Position numbers and translations under genes: made by a program. This document shows positions 18,080 to 25,825 of a stretch of DNA of 64,000 nucleotides, one piece after another. The notes under the pieces are model-generated. The model did not search any database and had not been told where the DNA came from. It saw nothing but the letters and a program-made list of their open reading frames with translations. Every line of letters begins with the position of its first letter. Position 1 is the first letter of the stretch. Origin of the DNA: JBBQED01 sp038320345 (GTDB lineage Bacteria; Bacteroidota; Bacteroidia; AKYH767-A; OLB10); assembly GCA_038320345.1 (NCBI GenBank), contig JBBQED010000009.1, positions 1-64,000 on the forward strand, written 5' to 3'.

Positions 18080-19218
18080 AACGGATTATCATGCTCGGCC
18101 CTGCTCACCCTTTACGAGGGGGCATAGCAGCTTATAATGAGCGGCTAGCACGAGAATTTCAACTCAGAGGAGATGACGTTACCCTTTACAGCTTTTCCTT
18201 GCAGTATCCTGTATTTTTATTTCCCGGAAAAACCCAATATAGCAATGAGACCGCTCCTACCGATTTAAAAATAGTAACCTGCGTGAACTCTATCAATCCG
18301 CTGAACTGGATTGTAACGGGATTAAAACTTAAAAAATTAAAACCTGATGTTTTGATTTTACGATTCTGGATTCCTTTTATGGGCCCGTGCTTAGGTACCA
18401 TCGCCAGAATAGTAAAATTGAATCACCACACTACCATAATTGCAATTCTCGACAATATTATTCCTCATGAAAAACGTATTGGAGATAAAATATTGAGTAA
18501 GTATTTTCTAAAAAGTTGTGATGGTTTTATTGCGATGTCGAAGCAAGTTATTGATGATTTGATTTCTTTTTTACCTTCTGCTAAACCTTTGTTGATACCA
18601 CATCCCGTTTATGATCATTATGGTGATGCAGTACCAAAAGATGTTGCTTGTAAGGAATTGAACATCGATCCTGAGCAAAAATATATTCTCTTTTTTGGCT
18701 TTATTCGAAATTATAAGGGATTAGATATTCTATTAAAGGCGATGGCTGTTCCAGCTATGAAATCCAGTGGAATCAAATTGATTATTGCAGGAGAATTTTA
18801 TGAAGATGAGCAGCCGTATCTCACGTTAATTCAAGATCTGGGTATAAAAGATCAGCTTATACTTGCAACATCATTTATTCCTGATCAAAGAGTAAAATAT
18901 TATTTCAGTGCTGCTAGTTTAGTAGTACAGCCCTATAAATCCGCTACGCAAAGCGGAATTTCTCAGATGGCCTATCATTTTCTGAAGCCGATGGTAGTTA
19001 CTAATGTTGGAGGTCTTCCGGAAATTGTTCCTCACATGAAAACAGGATATGTTGTGGAAATCTCACCCATTGCTGTAGCGGATGCAATCCTTGACTTCTT
19101 CGAAAATAATCGAGAAAATGATTTCATAGAGCATCTAAAAATAGAAAGTAAAAAATATACTTGGAATCGAATCGTTATGGGTATTGATGAACTTTCTCAA
19201 AGCATCTTGAAAAAGTAA
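18076..19218 (+). CDS. Family 4 glycosyltransferase
   Basis: A 380-residue GT-B fold enzyme. The N-terminal lobe starts IIMLGPAHPLRGGIAAYNE, with the glycine-rich loop usual for acceptor binding. The C-terminal lobe has ILFFGFIRNYKGLDILLKAM (about residues 194-213) and QPYKSATQSGISQMAYHF followed by KPMVVTNVGGLPEIV. The usual E-x7-E catalytic motif is replaced by Q-containing sequence (SATQSGISQMA), as in some GT4 subfamilies. The start is GTG at 18076, overlapping the GT2 stop. Probably transfers a sugar in lipopolysaccharide or another surface polysaccharide. Confidence 0.9.
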   Translation: MKRIIMLGPAHPLRGGIAAYNERLAREFQLRGDDVTLYSFSLQYPVFLFPGKTQYSNETAPTDLKIVTCVNSINPLNWIVTGLKLKKLKPDVLILRFWIPFMGPCLGTIARIVKLNHHTTIIAILDNIIPHEKRIGDKILSKYFLKSCDGFIAMSKQVIDDLISFLPSAKPLLIPHPVYDHYGDAVPKDVACKELNIDPEQKYILFFGFIRNYKGLDILLKAMAVPAMKSSGIKLIIAGEFYEDEQPYLTLIQDLGIKDQLILATSFIPDQRVKYYFSAASLVVQPYKSATQSGISQMAYHFLKPMVVTNVGGLPEIVPHMKTGYVVEISPIAVADAILDFFENNRENDFIEHLKIESKKYTWNRIVMGIDELSQSILKK

Positions 19219-19273
19219 TTCTAGAACACACAATAACATTTAACTTTACCAGTAGTACCTAAAAGAGTTAACC

Positions 19274-19852
19274 ATGAGTACAGATATCAAAAAACTGATT
19301 CAAGCATCGATTGAAACAAAAATTCAGATCCTGAATGATGATCAGATGATTGCAAATTTAAACACCATTGCTAAATTGATGGCTCAATCTTTTCGTGATG
19401 GTCATAAAGTTTTATTCTGTGGAAATGGCGGAAGTGCAGCTGATGCACAACATCTGGCAGCGGAATTATCCGGAAGATTTTATACCGATAGAGATCCTTT
19501 ATATTCCGAAGCGCTTCATGTAAACTCATCATTCATGACAGCAGTTGCCAATGATTATTCTTATGATGTAGTTTACAGTAGGATGATCAAAGGTTGTGGA
19601 AGAAAAGGAGATGTGCTGGTGGGGATTTCTACTTCTGGAAATTCAAAAAATATTATCCTTGCCTTAGAAGAAGCTAAAAAACAAGGAATGATTACCGTGG
19701 GGATGACGGGCGCCAGTGGTGGAAAGATGAATGATATCTGTGATTATATCTTGAAAGTTCCTAGTTCAGATACACCCAGAATTCAAGAGTCACATATTTT
19801 AATGGGCCATATCATTTGTCAGCTCATTGAAGAAGAACTTTTTAGTAAATAA
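19274..19852 (+). CDS. gmhA: Sedoheptulose 7-phosphate isomerase
   Basis: A 192-residue SIS-domain protein. Motifs: VLFCGNGGSAADAQHLAAEL (about residues 51-70), SGRFYTDR, NSSFMTAVANDYSYD, VLVGISTSGNSKNI, and a C-terminal QESHILMGHIICQLIE with the metal/substrate-binding Glu and His positions of GmhA. It converts sedoheptulose 7-phosphate to D-glycero-D-manno-heptose 7-phosphate, the first step towards ADP-heptose. It is followed 23 bp later by the gmhB-like gene, which fits the same pathway. The kinase/adenylyltransferase HldE is not in the window. Confidence 0.93.
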   Translation: MSTDIKKLIQASIETKIQILNDDQMIANLNTIAKLMAQSFRDGHKVLFCGNGGSAADAQHLAAELSGRFYTDRDPLYSEALHVNSSFMTAVANDYSYDVVYSRMIKGCGRKGDVLVGISTSGNSKNIILALEEAKKQGMITVGMTGASGGKMNDICDYILKVPSSDTPRIQESHILMGHIICQLIEEELFSK

Positions 19853-19875
19853 AATAGGTGGAATTTTAAGGCAAC

Positions 19876-20418
19876 ATGAATATCGATAAAACCTGGACCT
19901 TATTCCTCGACCGTGATGGAGTGATCAACACGGAATTGAGAAATGAGTATGTAAAGAATTGGAGTGAATTTAATTTTGAACCAGGAGCACTAAAAGCATT
20001 AGAAAATCTCAGTACACTTTTCGGAACCATCGTAATCGTAACCAATCAACGCGGTGTGGGTGCCGGCATCATGACTGAAGATGATTTACTTCGAATTCAT
20101 GATGAGATGCTTAAGGAAATTAATCAGCATGGTGGAAGGATAGATCAGATCTATTTCGCAACACATATCGACCGAGAACATGAGAGTCGTAAACCTTTTC
20201 CTGCGATGGGCCACTTAGCAAAAAAAGAATTTCCGCATATCGAATTTTCAAAATCAGTAATGGTGGGAAATTCACTTTCTGATATGGAGTTTGGTAGGAA
20301 CCTAGGAATGGTGAATGTTTATATCGACGAAAAGAAAAAATACAACGGCGTGAAAACTGAAATGATGGATTATATTTTTTCGGATTTAGCTGAGTTTTCG
20401 AATACATTCAAGCAATAG
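19876..20418 (+). CDS. gmhB: HAD-IIIA phosphatase, GmhB-like
   Basis: A 180-residue HAD phosphatase. Motif I is LFLDRDGVINTE (nucleophile Asp), motif II is VIVTNQRGVGAG, and motif III is around SRKPFPAMG. In the family the enzyme removes the 1- or 7-phosphate of heptose bisphosphate. Two differences are visible. The Cys/His zinc loop of E. coli GmhB is reduced to THIDREHESRKP with no cysteines, and motif IV reads VGNSLSDMEFG where VGD is usual. Neighbouring gmhA supports the assignment, but activity needs confirming. Confidence 0.82.
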   Translation: MNIDKTWTLFLDRDGVINTELRNEYVKNWSEFNFEPGALKALENLSTLFGTIVIVTNQRGVGAGIMTEDDLLRIHDEMLKEINQHGGRIDQIYFATHIDREHESRKPFPAMGHLAKKEFPHIEFSKSVMVGNSLSDMEFGRNLGMVNVYIDEKKKYNGVKTEMMDYIFSDLAEFSNTFKQ

Positions 20419-20522
20419 AATACTGCATAACGAAGAGACAGAGAACAAAGAGAAAAAAGAATTGATTTTAGTTTTTATTTCAAAATTCCGATTGAAGATC
20501 AATGGCAATCAAAGGAGTTTTT

Positions 20523-20993
20523 TTAATTATCCAACATCTCCAGTAAATCCACTAATTCTTCAAAATCAGGATCTGCCTGAAAATCTTTTCGAATTTGTTG
20601 GATTAATGCTTGAGCAATGAGCAGTTCGGTACTGCGTACTTCATTATACCGCGTTTCATCTACTTTATTCATTTTCATGGCGATGGCTTTATAATCATCC
20701 CCAATTTCACAAAGGAAACTACGACACACCAGCTCCATCATGGTAAAAAACAAATAGACTTCAGACTTGGTAAGGGTAAGTTTTGTATTCTCAGGAATAG
20801 TTGCAAAACGACTTGCAAGGTCTGCAACGCGATCCATCTCAATCAGTTCCAGCATATCAGCTCTTCGCACCAAATCATACCGATCTACTTGCTGAAAGAT
20901 ATAACGATAGGATGCTGCAATGGAACGCACAAAAAGTTTCAATTCCTTACTCACCGTAATTTCAGTTTCTTCCTTATATCTGATTGTTGACAT
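20523..20993 (-). CDS. Hypothetical helical protein
   Basis: A 156-residue soluble, predicted mostly helical protein that I do not recognise. No signal peptide, membrane segment or catalytic motif is visible. Features: a charged N terminus (RYKEETEITVSKELKLFV), a hydrophobic helix YLFFTMMELVCRSFLCEI near residues 80-97, and an acidic C terminus (DPDFEELVDLLEMLDN). It is a single gene convergent with gmhB. The -7 box ends only 4 nt before its ATG, which supports both the start and the reality of the gene and suggests a leaderless transcript. Confidence 0.75.
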   Translation of the reverse strand: MSTIRYKEETEITVSKELKLFVRSIAASYRYIFQQVDRYDLVRRADMLELIEMDRVADLASRFATIPENTKLTLTKSEVYLFFTMMELVCRSFLCEIGDDYKAIAMKMNKVDETRYNEVRSTELLIAQALIQQIRKDFQADPDFEELVDLLEMLDN

Positions 20994-20997
20994 ACTG

Positions 20998-21005
20998 CAA
21001 AAATA
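20998..21005 (-). promoter_or_regulatory. -7 promoter box abutting the start of the 20993 gene
   Basis: On the minus strand the box reads TATTTTTG and is followed by CAGT and then ATG. A TTTG lies further upstream at a spacing of about 22 nt, slightly longer than optimal. By the SRP RNA ruler the start codon is at the transcript 5' end. Confidence 0.65.
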
Positions 21006-21123
21006 CGAAGGAGTGTTGAAAAACGGGCAAAACGGTTCAAATAGCCTAAAATCAGCCTACTCTATCCACATTAACCCGTGTAAAAACATTCATCAACCTT
21101 ACAAACCATGGTGCACTTCCTGT

Positions 21124-21131
21124 TATTTTTG
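21124..21131 (+). promoter_or_regulatory. Possible -7 promoter box for the transglycosylase gene
   Basis: TATTTTTG, an exact -7 match, 89 nt upstream of the transglycosylase ATG. No clear -33 element at the usual spacing. Confidence 0.4.
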
Positions 21132-21220
21132 TTTTTAGCTCACAAAATCGTTAACTTGTAGATAATTAATTAAGGCGAACAAGCGTTTAAAATATTCGTA
21201 ATAGGAATTAAAATTTAAGA

Positions 21221-22636
21221 ATGATCAGCTATTTCAACATAAGAGCATGGCACTTCGTCGTTTTGCTTGCAGCAACTGCTCCGGGATGTGGGAGAGTTCA
21301 ACAGGCTGAAGCCCAACGCTCACCTCTCATAGAAAAAGATCCCGTGGTGATGAAAAAAGTAGTAGTAGCTTATGATGATACCACCACCATGCAGTTCGTG
21401 AATAATCAGGCTCTTTTTGCGGAAGGATGGGATAATTTGGGTCAGCCGGTTTTCTGGAAACAGATCATGAATCTATCTCCCGATTCATGTATTATCAATG
21501 TAGCAAGCTCAAGAACACCATTGCAAACTGCCTGTTACCGCACCTGGTCGATTTCTACAGAAGTACAAAAAAGTTGTGTGAAAGGAAGTATCCGTGATAC
21601 ATTCTGCATTCCAACAGTTGAAGAATTATATGTAACGAGTGGTAAGAAAGAATTCTACGAACATCGCAAGAGTATTCCAACGATTAGCAAAGCGATTAAA
21701 TATTTTAACGAATACGGTGTTGATCCTTGGTTTGCGCAAACTATTTTATTGATTGAAAGCCCCGGTAAACAATCGGCGAAATCGTCGGCAGGTGCTAACG
21801 GTCCTTTCCAATTAATGCGTAGTGTGGCGATGAAGTATGGATTGAAAGTCAATAAATATGTTGATGAACGTTCCGACTTAAAAAGAGCAGCGTATGGCGC
21901 ATCTAAACTGATTGGGACAATATGTATTCCTAAAGTAAGAGAGATGCTAAATGCTCGGAATATTGCATACAATGAAACTGATCTCTGGTTCCGACTGCTC
22001 GTTTTACATGCCTATCATGCTGGTGCAGGAAATTTAAATTGTGCCATCAATACCATCAATCCTACAGAAGGAGGCCAGCAGCTTATTACTACTTTATGGC
22101 ATACCGAATGTGGTGGTTTCAAAAATGAATCGCAGAATTATTCTCAGATTGCGTTAGCTGCCATCATGAACTTTGAAGAAATTATTCATGCCGATAACGA
22201 CAGTGTATTTTTGATACAAGGTGATCGACAATATCAGTTGTATAAAAATCAGCCTTTGAAACAGGAAGATGGAATTCAAGCACTAACAAGTGTATTGCAG
22301 AATTATGAACGCGATCTAGTTGAAGGAACAATTCCATTTGATTACTTCCTACAAAAGACCAGAAGTGTTCGTAATGAATTGACAGTACTCACTGGAAATC
22401 CTGTGAAACCAGAAACATTACCGATGATCTATCCTAACGATGAATATCATTATCTCGCAGTGAGTAAAGAGTTACTCAGAAAACGTAAAGTTGATGATGC
22501 GATCCAGTTGTTACGCTTCAACATTGAAAATTATCCTACATCAGCAGCAAGTGCCGACAGCTTAGCCACTGCATTCCGAATAAATAATAACCTCGGATTG
22601 CAGAAAAAATACATGACCAAAACTTCAACGCAGTAA
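21221..22636 (+). CDS. Lytic transglycosylase-like lipoprotein (SLT domain)
   Basis: A 471-residue protein. The N terminus has a hydrophobic stretch ending APGC, a possible lipobox, so envelope anchoring is likely. The SLT/Slt70-type catalytic domain spans about residues 145-290: WFAQTILLIESPGKQSAKSS with the predicted catalytic Glu179, SSAGANGPFQLMRSVAMKYG, and VLHAYHAGAGNLNCAI. Such enzymes cleave the glycan strand of peptidoglycan to form 1,6-anhydro ends. The remaining C-terminal half is helical and less recognisable. With the L,D-transpeptidase at 4.7 kb it contributes to wall remodelling. Confidence 0.87.
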   Translation: MISYFNIRAWHFVVLLAATAPGCGRVQQAEAQRSPLIEKDPVVMKKVVVAYDDTTTMQFVNNQALFAEGWDNLGQPVFWKQIMNLSPDSCIINVASSRTPLQTACYRTWSISTEVQKSCVKGSIRDTFCIPTVEELYVTSGKKEFYEHRKSIPTISKAIKYFNEYGVDPWFAQTILLIESPGKQSAKSSAGANGPFQLMRSVAMKYGLKVNKYVDERSDLKRAAYGASKLIGTICIPKVREMLNARNIAYNETDLWFRLLVLHAYHAGAGNLNCAINTINPTEGGQQLITTLWHTECGGFKNESQNYSQIALAAIMNFEEIIHADNDSVFLIQGDRQYQLYKNQPLKQEDGIQALTSVLQNYERDLVEGTIPFDYFLQKTRSVRNELTVLTGNPVKPETLPMIYPNDEYHYLAVSKELLRKRKVDDAIQLLRFNIENYPTSAASADSLATAFRINNNLGLQKKYMTKTSTQ

Positions 22637-22675
22637 AAAATTACGGTAAGTAAAAACTTTATCTCTTGTCTTTTT

Positions 22676-22714
22676 ATCACAGCTTTAAATCCTCGTCAGG
22701 TTTTCGGCTGTGAT
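22676..22714. terminator. Terminator between transglycosylase and mutS2
   Basis: An 8-bp inverted repeat (ATCACAGC at 22676-22683, complement at 22707-22714), flanked by CTTTTT on the left and TCTTTTTTC on the right. It lies between two convergent genes and overlaps the last codons of mutS2. Confidence 0.6.
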
Positions 22715-24804
22715 TCTTTTTTCAGAGGTTTCTTTTCTTCCATAAAAGCAAGATTTGTCAAATCCGAAACCGTGCGTACATTCCCAAAAACGATGACTAC
22801 TTTTTGTCCATCGATCGACTCCACGACACCGGTTACTTTACCATTCTTCAAACGAACTTTACTTCCCACTCGAATCATCTTCAGATTGTAGGCAAGCAAT
22901 TCTTCTACTTTCTGTTGATCTCTCGTGCTCAAAACAGTTTTACGATCATTCAGCTGATTGTTGTATTTATCGAGCACTGTTTTCTTATTCTTCGCATCTC
23001 TCCATTCTTTCACGAAGCGTTTAAATTTCTCTTCTAGCTGTGTCGATAATCGTAACTCTTTCTGACGAAGCCGCTCACTATCGTTTTCTAAACGTTGTTC
23101 CTGTTGCACTACATTCTTCTCATACTTTTGAATGAGTTCCTGCAATTCTTTTTCTTTAGATTTATTCTGTTCGAGTAATCGGGATAGATCAGTTTTCTCC
23201 CGTTCCATTTTAGTCAGCGTTTCTTCTAGCAATAAACTATTCTTCGCAACTTTTTTTCTTGCTCGATTTATTACAGTATGAGGCAGTCCACTGCGCTCAG
23301 CAACAACGAAAGTATAAGAACTTCCAGGCTTACCCACTTCGAGGCGAAACAGCGGTTCAAGTTTCTTGGCATCGAAGGCCATAGAACCATTGATGATCCC
23401 TTGAGTACGATCGGCAAGTACTTTCAGATTCATGTAATGGGTAGTGATGATTCCGAATGCTTTTCTGAAATTCAGTTCTTCTAAAATTGATTCAGCTAAA
23501 GCACCACCTAATGCAGGATCTGTTCCTGTTCCAAATTCATCGATCAGAAAAAGTGTTCTGCCATGCGCCTGTTGCAAGAAAACTTTCATATGCCGCAAGC
23601 GAGAACTATACGTCGACAATTCAAATTCTAAAGATTGAGAATCGCCAATATCCACTAAAATATTTGTAAAAAAACCGAATTTACTTTTATTATCTGCAGT
23701 AACTAAAAATCCAGATTGCAACATAATCTGCAACAACCCAACAGTCTTCATACAAACTGTTTTCCCTCCTGCATTGGGTCCGCTGATCACTAAAATCCGC
23801 GAGTTATCATCTAGCTGAAGATCGAAAGGAATAGTATTTTTTCCTGCAGTCTTATTATAATGATACAACAAAGGATGACGACCTTCGATTACATCAACGC
23901 CAGGTTTATTAAAAATCACAGGAAGAGCAGCATTCAATTTTAAGGCGAGGCGAGCTTTAGCAGCGATCATATCATACTGAGCAATCAACTGCAAATAGGT
24001 TGCGATCAGCGGCTGATATTTGCGCAGATACTCTGTGAGCTCCCGCAAAATTTTTAATATTTCTTCCTTCTCATCTTCTTCAAGCTGACCAATCAAATTA
24101 TTGATACCCATTGCTTCTTCGGGTTCAATATAACAGGTTTTTCCTGTCGCAGAAAGATCATGAATCACACCTTTAGCAGAACGTTTTTGCTCTGCAAAAA
24201 TCGAAATCACTCGACGACCATTTCTCCATGATTCTTCTGAATCGGTAAGCCAATTATTCTTACGGTATTTCTGCATCACCGATTGATACAGTTGATCTGC
24301 TTCTACTCTTTTTCGAGAAACCTGTTTTCTAATTTTCGCAAGTTCAGGAGAAGCTGTATTTCTGACGATGCCCGTATCATCGAGCACTTTATCGATGAGC
24401 TCAATAATTCCTTTCTCATAATGCAGATCCGTTAAGAGTCCACTCAATAATGGAAAGAGCACACTTCTCTCTTTAAAAAAATCAAAGAGATGCTTCATGT
24501 GCAGTACAATTTTAGCGAGCTGCATAATTTGCGCTGACGTAAGTACCGAATTTTGGATGGCCAGTAATTTCAACTCTGCTTGAGCATCAGGATATGCATC
24601 TGATGGAAACGATTCTCCATTATTGAGCAGGCGACGAAGTTCATCCGTTTGCTCCAGAGCTTTGAGAGCTACCGCATAATCGATACCCGGCTCTAGGTCA
24701 CGGATCAACTTCCTACCCATTGCCCCAGCACATTCCTCTTCCGCCAAACCGCGGATTTTATCAAATTCCTCAATCAGGAGGGAATTGGCAGGGAAAATTT
24801 TCAT
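22696..24804 (-). CDS. mutS2: MutS2-like ATPase lacking the Smr domain
   Basis: A 702-residue protein from the ATG at 24804. I prefer this to the upstream ATG at 24894 because conserved MutS2 sequence (LLIEEFDKIRG) starts here and a -7 box lies 5 nt upstream. It has the MutS core and clamp domains, Walker A ISGPNAGGKTVCMKTVG, LFLIDEFGTGTDPALGGALAE, and a coiled-coil region (about residues 480-620) followed by a small beta domain (VRLKNGKVTGVVESIDGQKV). MutS2 suppresses recombination and rescues collided ribosomes in other bacteria. The usual C-terminal Smr nuclease domain is absent; the protein ends in EEKKPLKKESQPKT. Confidence 0.9.
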   Translation of the reverse strand: MKIFPANSLLIEEFDKIRGLAEEECAGAMGRKLIRDLEPGIDYAVALKALEQTDELRRLLNNGESFPSDAYPDAQAELKLLAIQNSVLTSAQIMQLAKIVLHMKHLFDFFKERSVLFPLLSGLLTDLHYEKGIIELIDKVLDDTGIVRNTASPELAKIRKQVSRKRVEADQLYQSVMQKYRKNNWLTDSEESWRNGRRVISIFAEQKRSAKGVIHDLSATGKTCYIEPEEAMGINNLIGQLEEDEKEEILKILRELTEYLRKYQPLIATYLQLIAQYDMIAAKARLALKLNAALPVIFNKPGVDVIEGRHPLLYHYNKTAGKNTIPFDLQLDDNSRILVISGPNAGGKTVCMKTVGLLQIMLQSGFLVTADNKSKFGFFTNILVDIGDSQSLEFELSTYSSRLRHMKVFLQQAHGRTLFLIDEFGTGTDPALGGALAESILEELNFRKAFGIITTHYMNLKVLADRTQGIINGSMAFDAKKLEPLFRLEVGKPGSSYTFVVAERSGLPHTVINRARKKVAKNSLLLEETLTKMEREKTDLSRLLEQNKSKEKELQELIQKYEKNVVQQEQRLENDSERLRQKELRLSTQLEEKFKRFVKEWRDAKNKKTVLDKYNNQLNDRKTVLSTRDQQKVEELLAYNLKMIRVGSKVRLKNGKVTGVVESIDGQKVVIVFGNVRTVSDLTNLAFMEEKKPLKKESQPKT

Positions 24805-24809
24805 TGGTG

Positions 24810-24817
24810 CAAAAGTA
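24810..24817 (-). promoter_or_regulatory. -7 promoter box abutting the mutS2 start
   Basis: Minus-strand TACTTTTG followed by CACCA and the ATG at 24804. This decides the mutS2 start and predicts a leaderless transcript. Confidence 0.65.
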
Positions 24818-24945
24818 ATTGATTGATATTGCCTTTGCTTTAACAACAGAAGATGTCTTTTGTTCTGAGCCAGAAAAATTGTTGATTTATCCACAATAAA
24901 ATCAGGAATGTTGAAAACTCGGAAATCTACTACGTACTTAGAGGC

Positions 24946-24953
24946 TAACTTTG
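24946..24953 (+). promoter_or_regulatory. -7 promoter box for the transketolase operon
   Basis: TAACTTTG, 21 nt before the ATG at 24975. No clear -33 box. Confidence 0.55.
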
Positions 24954-24974
24954 CAACTCTGATCTACCCTATAC

Positions 24975-25820
24975 ATGTCTGACATCAACACCCTGCAACG
25001 CTTCACCACACAGGTAAGGCGGGATATTGTACGAATGGTTCACGGTTGCCAAAGCGGTCACCCCGGTGGCTCTCTGGGCTGCACCGAATTTTTCACTGTT
25101 TTATACAATGAAATTCTGATTAAAAATCCTGCACAATGGGATATGGATGGCAAAGGGGAAGACCTGTTCTTTCTCTCTAACGGACATATTTCTCCAGTTT
25201 GGTATTCTACACTTGCCCGCAGCGGATATTTCCCTGTGAAAGAGCTGTCGACTTTCCGAAAACTAAATACCCGTTTGCAAGGTCATCCCACTACGCACGA
25301 CAAACTTCCAGGGGTTAGAATTGCTTCTGGCTCTCTTGGCCAGGGACTTTCTGCTGGAATAGGTGCTGCAAAAGCTAAAAAACTGAACAATGATCCTCAG
25401 TTGGTTTACGTTTTAATGGGCGATGGAGAACTCCAAGAAGGGCAAGTTTGGGAAGCTGTGATGTTTGCTGCTGCAAAAAATGTAGATAATCTGATTGCAA
25501 CAGTTGATGTAAACGGACAACAAATTGATGGTTCTACTAAAGATGTACTCAATACCGGAGAATGGCGACCAAAATGGGAAGCCTTTGGTTGGGAAGTATT
25601 GGAGATGAACGGTAACGATCTTTCCAATGTCATCGAAACCATGAAAAAAGCGAAAAGCATGACCGGAAAAGGTAAACCGATTGTTATTCTGATGCAAACC
25701 ATCATGGGCAATGGAGTTGACTTTATGATGTACTCGCATAAATGGCATGGCATAGCTCCCAATGATGAGCAATTGCAAAATGCACTTTCTCAGAATGAGG
25801 AAACATTGGGCGATTATTAA
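24975..25820 (+). CDS. Transketolase, N-terminal subunit
   Basis: A 281-residue protein that is the thiamine-diphosphate binding half of a split transketolase. Motifs: GCQSGHPGGSLGCTEFFTVL (about residues 22-41), LSNGHISPVWYSTLA, IASGSLGQGLSAGIGAAKA and the ThDP signature GDGELQEGQVWEA ending near NLIATVDVNG. It transfers two-carbon ketol units in the pentose phosphate pathway together with the C-terminal subunit encoded at 27256. The two halves are separated by a VWA-domain gene, spaced 5 bp after this stop. Confidence 0.95.
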   Translation: MSDINTLQRFTTQVRRDIVRMVHGCQSGHPGGSLGCTEFFTVLYNEILIKNPAQWDMDGKGEDLFFLSNGHISPVWYSTLARSGYFPVKELSTFRKLNTRLQGHPTTHDKLPGVRIASGSLGQGLSAGIGAAKAKKLNNDPQLVYVLMGDGELQEGQVWEAVMFAAAKNVDNLIATVDVNGQQIDGSTKDVLNTGEWRPKWEAFGWEVLEMNGNDLSNVIETMKKAKSMTGKGKPIVILMQTIMGNGVDFMMYSHKWHGIAPNDEQLQNALSQNEETLGDY

Positions 25821-25825
25821 ATCGA

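Noticed and set aside
25406..25778. Two long antisense reading frames opposite the transketolase N-terminal gene
   Set aside because: They lie wholly within a strongly conserved gene, have no promoter box or family motif, and their composition is that of a reverse-complement shadow.
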